DNA of 64,000 bases from Cymodocea nodosa (Eukaryota > Streptophyta > Magnoliopsida > Alismatales > Cymodoceaceae). The stretch lies in contig CM072339.1 in the NCBI GenBank assembly GCA_036874045.1, positions 8,997,501 through 9,061,500 on the forward strand, given 5' to 3'. The notes beneath the pieces were generated by a model. That model had not been told where the DNA came from and made no database searches. It saw only the letters and a list, made by a program, of their open reading frames with translations. Positions 59,082 to 64,000 of the stretch are shown one piece after another (the first letter of the stretch is position 1; every line of letters starts with the position of its first letter). The translations under genes were made by a program, and so were the position numbers.

Positions 59082-62000
59082 GTATATAATTAGCAATCCT
59101 ATATTGTTAGTTACGACTCCATATGATACTTGGACTTTTGACGAAAGGAGTGAATGACACTGAATGCTAAAGGTTTAAACATCTTGTTTTGTGCTTTATC
59201 TTATGATCAATTTAATAAAGTTTCTACATATCAAACTGCATATGAGATATGGCATGCATTAGAAATTGCCAATGAAGGTACTAACTAGGTTAAGGAATCT
59301 AAGATTAATATGTTAGTATATAAATATGAGCTTTTTAAAATGCATGAAAATGAATGTATCTCTGACATGTTTTCTCATTTTCTTGAGATTGTAAATTCAT
59401 TAAAATCTTTAGGTAAGAAATTCGAAGAAAAAGACTTGGTAAGAAAGATCCTTAGATCTTTAACTAAAATTTGGGCTCAAAAGACAACATCTATTGAAGA
59501 GTCCAAATATTTAAATACATATACTCTTGATGATCTCATAGGAAATTTGACAGCCTATGAAGTACAACATTTAGATCCAAAAGGAAAAAATCCAAGAAGG
59601 GATCTGGCTTTTGAGGCTGATAAAGTCTCAGAAGTTACTAGTGATTTTAATGATGATTTACTGTTGTTGACCAGAAAATTTAGAAATTTGTTGAAGAAAC
59701 GTAGGAACTTCAGGTCAGCAAAGATATCTGGAGATATGGAGAAGAAGTCATTCACGAAAGACAAAATCATATGTTACAAGTGCAACAGACCGTGTCACTT
59801 TCAAATTGATTGTTCGCTCAACAAAGATAAGAAGAATTCGAAGAGGAATTTTAGGAGTAAGAAATTCAGAAAGAGAATGACACTTAAAGTGACATGGGAT
59901 GACTCTTCAGCTTCACAAAGTGAAGAAACAAAGGATTCAACATTAGACAATGAATCCTCATCAACATCAGATTTAGAAGAAAATCTGGCAAACGTATGCT
60001 TCATGGCAAAATCTAGTGAGGTATCCTCTAATCAAAATGCTAACTTTGATAGTTTTGATGGATTACGTGTTGAATACAATAGACTAGCCAGAAAATATAA
60101 GAAATTAAAAATAGAAGGAAAGAACACTAGGAAAATGCTAGATGAATTTGAAAATAAGATTGATTTTCTGAACTCTACGTTAAATAAATTTAAAGAAGAA
60201 AATCAAAGGCATGTACAGGAAATTTTAAAGTTTAAAAAAGAAAATTGCATGCTAATTGTGAAAATTTAATTGCTGATAAGAAGAAAATGATCTGTGAAAT
60301 TGAAAAACTGAAACTGACTATTACTGATTTAAATTCAAAAATTGATATGTTAAAAATTAAGGTCTGTGATCAAAAGACTATATTAAGTAAATCGAATAAT
60401 AATCAAATTATAACAAATGAACTTAGTAGTAAAATATCAAATGTAGAAAAACATGGTATTGGTTTACAGGATGCATCTTTTGAAAATTATATATTGCATG
60501 ATGGTACTGCTAAAAGTAATGTCTTTATTTCTAGTACTAAGAATAGTAAGAAAAAAACTATTCCATGTGTAATTAAAAAGGGAAATAAATATATGCAAAT
60601 TGATAAAATGCAGCATATAAATGATAGCACATGACACAAGAATGTCAAAAGAAATTTTCAGAAAAATCAAGCTAAGACATTTGAGAATCTTAATATTTTT
60701 GATTAGTTTTCTTTATATTTAAAAAATATCAGATATTGGAATCAGCAATCAAATAATTTCAACTTTGGTTTACATAGAGATAAATGTTCTGATGATTATA
60801 ACACTAAGAGAAATAAAAGCAAGAATAATTATCTGAAAATAGATAAGTTGAAGTTTAAAAATACTGATTATTTTGATATGACTCTCTCTAAAATTCTTGG
60901 ACCCACTCAAAATTGAGTTCCAAGACATAAAATCTCTTCTTGACTGTTTTGTAGGTACACAAATCAAAATGGATAATGGACAATGGAGCATCCAGTTACA
61001 TGACTGGAGATATACGATTACTTATAGAAATAACAAAGACCAAGAATGGACAAGTTACCTTTGGAAATAAAAGCAAAACAAATATCCTTGGGTCTGGCAA
61101 GGTTTAGGTAACTAAGAAATGCTTTATAAATGATGTCTTATTAGTGGAAAACTTAGGTTTTAATTTATTGAGTGTTCCTGTTTTAATGAAGTTTTACATA
61201 GTAATTTTTGAAAAAGATTCCTGTAAAATTATGGACATGTCTACAAATGAAATTTTATTCACTGCATACAAGAAAAGATCCGTTTGTATTCTGAATTTGC
61301 CTTCTGATATTATTAAAGACAATGCTTGCTTAATTGCAAAATCGGATGAAGTTATTTTATGGCATAGAAGGCTAGGGCATTCAAACTTAAAATTATTACA
61401 AAAGCTGTCTAAAAAGAATCTAGTTAGAAGTTTACCTAGTATTAAGTACTCGAAAGAGTTTCTGTGTAATGCATGTCAACTAGGTAAATTACATAAAACA
61501 TCCTTTAAAAGTTTAAATGAAATAACAAGCAAAAGAGTATTAGAACTAGTGCATATGGATTTATTTGGACCTACTAGGACAACTAGTCTAGGAGGTAAAC
61601 ATTAAGCTTTTGTACTAGTTGATGACTATTCTAGATTTACTTGGGTCTATTTTCTAGCTAATAAAACTGAAGTTTTTGAAATATTTAAGATATTCTGTAA
61701 TAAAGTTCAAAATGAGCAAAATGTTAAAATTCAAAAACTTAGGAGTGATCATGGTACAAAATTTGATAATGATCAAATGGACATCTTTTGTGAAGAATTA
61801 GACATAGATCATAGGTACTCATTTCCAAGAGCTCCTTCACAAAATGGGATAGTAGAATGTAAAAACAGATCACTTCTGGAAATGTCCAGAACCATGTTAA
61901 ATGAGAATAAGTTACCACTATCTCTCTAGGCAGAAGTAGTTCATATAGCATTATGTTATAAATAGAGTACATCTAAGACCAATTTTAGATAAAACTCCTT

Positions 62001-64000
62001 ATGAGATATGGTATAACAGAGTTCCCAAAATAAGTTATTTAAAACCCTTTAGCTATAAGTGTGTTATTTTAAACACAAAGGAATGAAGAGACAAATTTAG
62101 AGCCAAATTAGATGAGGGTATTTTTGTTGGTTATTCCATTAGAAGTAAGGCATATAGAGTTTATAACAAATCAACAAAAACCATTGAGGAAACCCTACAT
62201 GTGAAATTTCATGAAAATTCTCATTTGGATGTTAGACATGCTGAAAACTTTGATTTAGATATTCTCCTAGAAATGGTACCAAATGATGTTGACAAAGAAA
62301 TTGAGAGATTATCTGATGGAATAAGAAATATAAACTTAAATGATGAAAATTTAGAAGAAAATAATGTCATACCTATAGAAAATATGGAACAACATAGAAA
62401 TTGGCGTTATGCTTCATCTCATCCTATCGATCAGATAATAAGTGATCCTAATCAAGGAGTTAGTACTAGGTCATCAGTAGTCAACATTTGTGGTGCTTAT
62501 TCATTTGTTTCTTTACTAGAACCTAAGAAAATTAAAGATGCCTTAAAAGATGAATTTTGGTATTTAGCTATGCAAGATGAGCTAAATCAATTTTTAAGAA
62601 ATGAGGTATGGGATCTAGTTCCACCACCTGAAAATTAGTCCATAATAGGAACAAGTGGGTATTTAGAAACAAAGTAGATCAAGATGGACATATAGTTAAA
62701 AATAAAGCTAGATTAGTTGCTCAAGGTTACAAGTAAGAGGAAGGAATTGACTATGATGAAACATTTGCTCCTGTTGCTAGACTAGAATCAATACAAATTT
62801 TGTTAGCATATGTTTGTTATATGGATTTCAAATTATATCAAATGGATGTTAAGACTGCTTTTTTAAATAGATATATAAAAGAAGAAGTTTATGTAAAACA
62901 ACCTCTAGGTTTTGAAGATTCAAAACATCCTGAGTATGTTTATAAGCTTAAGAAGGTACTATATGGCCTTAAACAAGCCCCTAGGTCTTGGTATGAGAGA
63001 TTATCTAAATTTCTTATGGAAAAAGGGTATTCTATGGGAAAGGCAGATCACACTCTTTTTATGAAGAAGATCGAAAAAGATATATTGGTAGTTCAAATCT
63101 ATGTAGATGACATCATATTTGGAGCAACAAATGATAAATTAGTTGAGTCCTTTTCGAAAGACATGACTAATCAATTTGAAATGAGTATGATGGGTGAACT
63201 ATCATTTTTTCTAGACTTAAAAATTAAGCAATTAGATCAAGGTATTTTTATTTCACAAGAAAAATATACTCAAGATTTATTAAAGAGGTTTTGTTTAGAC
63301 AACACTAAAACAAAGAATACACCAATGAGTACTATCACCAAGTTGGATAAAGATGACTCTGGAAAAACTGTAGTAAAACAATATAGAAGTATGATTGGTT
63401 CATTACTTTATTTAATAGCTAGCCGACCAGATATTATGTTTAGTGTGTGTACTTGTGCTAGATATTAATCTAATCCTAAGGAATCACACCTACTTGCTAT
63501 TAAACAAATTTTTAAATATCTATTAGGAACCATTAATTTTGGATTGCTTTACTTTAAACACAGTTCTTTAAATTTAATAGGTTATAGTGATGCTGATTTC
63601 GCAAGATGTAAGTCTGAAAGAAAAAGCACCAATGACACTTGTCAATTATTAGGAAATTCTTTAGTGTCATGGTTTAGCAAAAAGCAAAATTATGTAGCAT
63701 TATCTACAACTGAAGCTGAATATATAGTTGTTGCACTTTGCTGTGCTCAAATCCTATGGATCAGACAAACTTTAAAAGATTTTAATTTAGACTATGAATC
63801 AACTAAGATTTTCTATGATAGTAGTTCTGCAATAAGTTTGTCTAAAAATCCTGTCTTACATTCACGAGCTAAACATATAGAAGTTTGACATCATTTTCTA
63901 AGGGATAATGTTATAAAAGGAAAAATAGTATTAAATTTTGTTCCTACCATAGAACAATTAGCAAATCTATTTACAAAAACCTTAGATGAAAATACCTTTT
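59082..64000 (+). pseudogene. gag-pol: Element F gag (rest) and pol, to window end
   Basis: After the GTATA duplication gag continues with LNAKGLNILFCALSYDQFNK, the UBN2-like part, a zinc knuckle region (59772-59813), KVTWDDSSAS and coiled coils. The protease region is near 60967-61010. GAG-pre-integrase LWHRRLGHSNLKLLQKLSKK is followed by integrase with VHMDLFGPTRTTSLGG. RVT_2 has [11 protein letters not shown] and YVDDIIFG (63100-63111). RNase H (63580-63890) has ALSTTEAEYIVVALC. The domain order is that of Copia and the sequence is close to E but clearly separate. It is more decayed than E, with a number of breaks. The end of pol lies outside the window. Confidence 0.9.

Larger units (their letters stand above)
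44152..64000 (+). mobile_element. Element F: SIRE-like Copia, interrupted by element E, runs off the window
   Basis: 5' LTR, primer site and the first gag codons (44152-45940) are followed by the inserted element E and then, from 59082, by the rest of gag and pol. The GTATA duplication joins the two halves. The 3' LTR lies beyond 64000. It is broken, with a number of breaks, more than in E. F must be older than E, which lies inside it. Confidence 0.9.

Overview
This is plant nuclear DNA, AT-rich and built almost wholly from transposable elements nested in one another. The families point to a flowering plant with a repeat-rich genome: SIRE/Maximus-like Copia elements, Athila-like Gypsy elements and a PIF/Harbinger DNA transposon. 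No free-standing host gene, tRNA or rRNA was recognised. The only host-type gene is an F-box gene carried inside two of the Gypsy elements. The species cannot be named from the sequence.

Layout. Positions 1-560 hold the 3' end of a minus-strand Copia (H). At 561 a plus-strand Copia (A) begins; its gag is split by Gypsy B (minus strand, 2970-24061), flanked by the candidate duplication TCCACT. B is itself split by a Harbinger transposon (9904-14188, target duplication TTA). The rest of A's gag runs to about 24767. Gypsy C (minus, about 24768-32193) follows and is cut by Gypsy D (plus, 32194-43467). D's 5' LTR holds a solo LTR (33433-34970, duplication ATTTA). A Copia LTR fragment G (43468-44151) comes next. 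Copia F starts at 44152 and runs off the window; inside its gag sits a full-length Copia E (45941-59081, duplication GTATA). The two LTRs of E are both 1613 bp and differ at about 43 sites by eye. Those of B differ at roughly 65-70 sites in about 1.8 kb. At a commonly used plant rate of 1.3e-8 per site per year this gives about 1 and 1.5 million years, so all of this is recent fossil material.

The most unusual content is the shared gear of two retrotransposon superfamilies. Copia E and Gypsy B, C and D carry the same accessory ORF after pol (putative plant transposon protein domain). E, B and C also share about 1 kb of 3' noncoding sequence. A 58-bp LTR block is identical between E and B in the sense orientation. 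LTRs and spacers of both superfamilies are studded with short palindromes built on an AGTTA...TAACT core.

The Gypsy family is also odd in itself. Its 5' gag region starts at the zinc knuckle, with no capsid domain before it. In B a capsid-type gag region lies near the 3' end, within a 1558-bp segment bounded by GT and AG, just upstream of the F-box gene. C lacks that segment exactly at the GT/AG borders, as if C had been copied from a spliced RNA. An Athila-like element that carries an F-box gene next to an intron holding a capsid gene is the best candidate here for an undescribed system.
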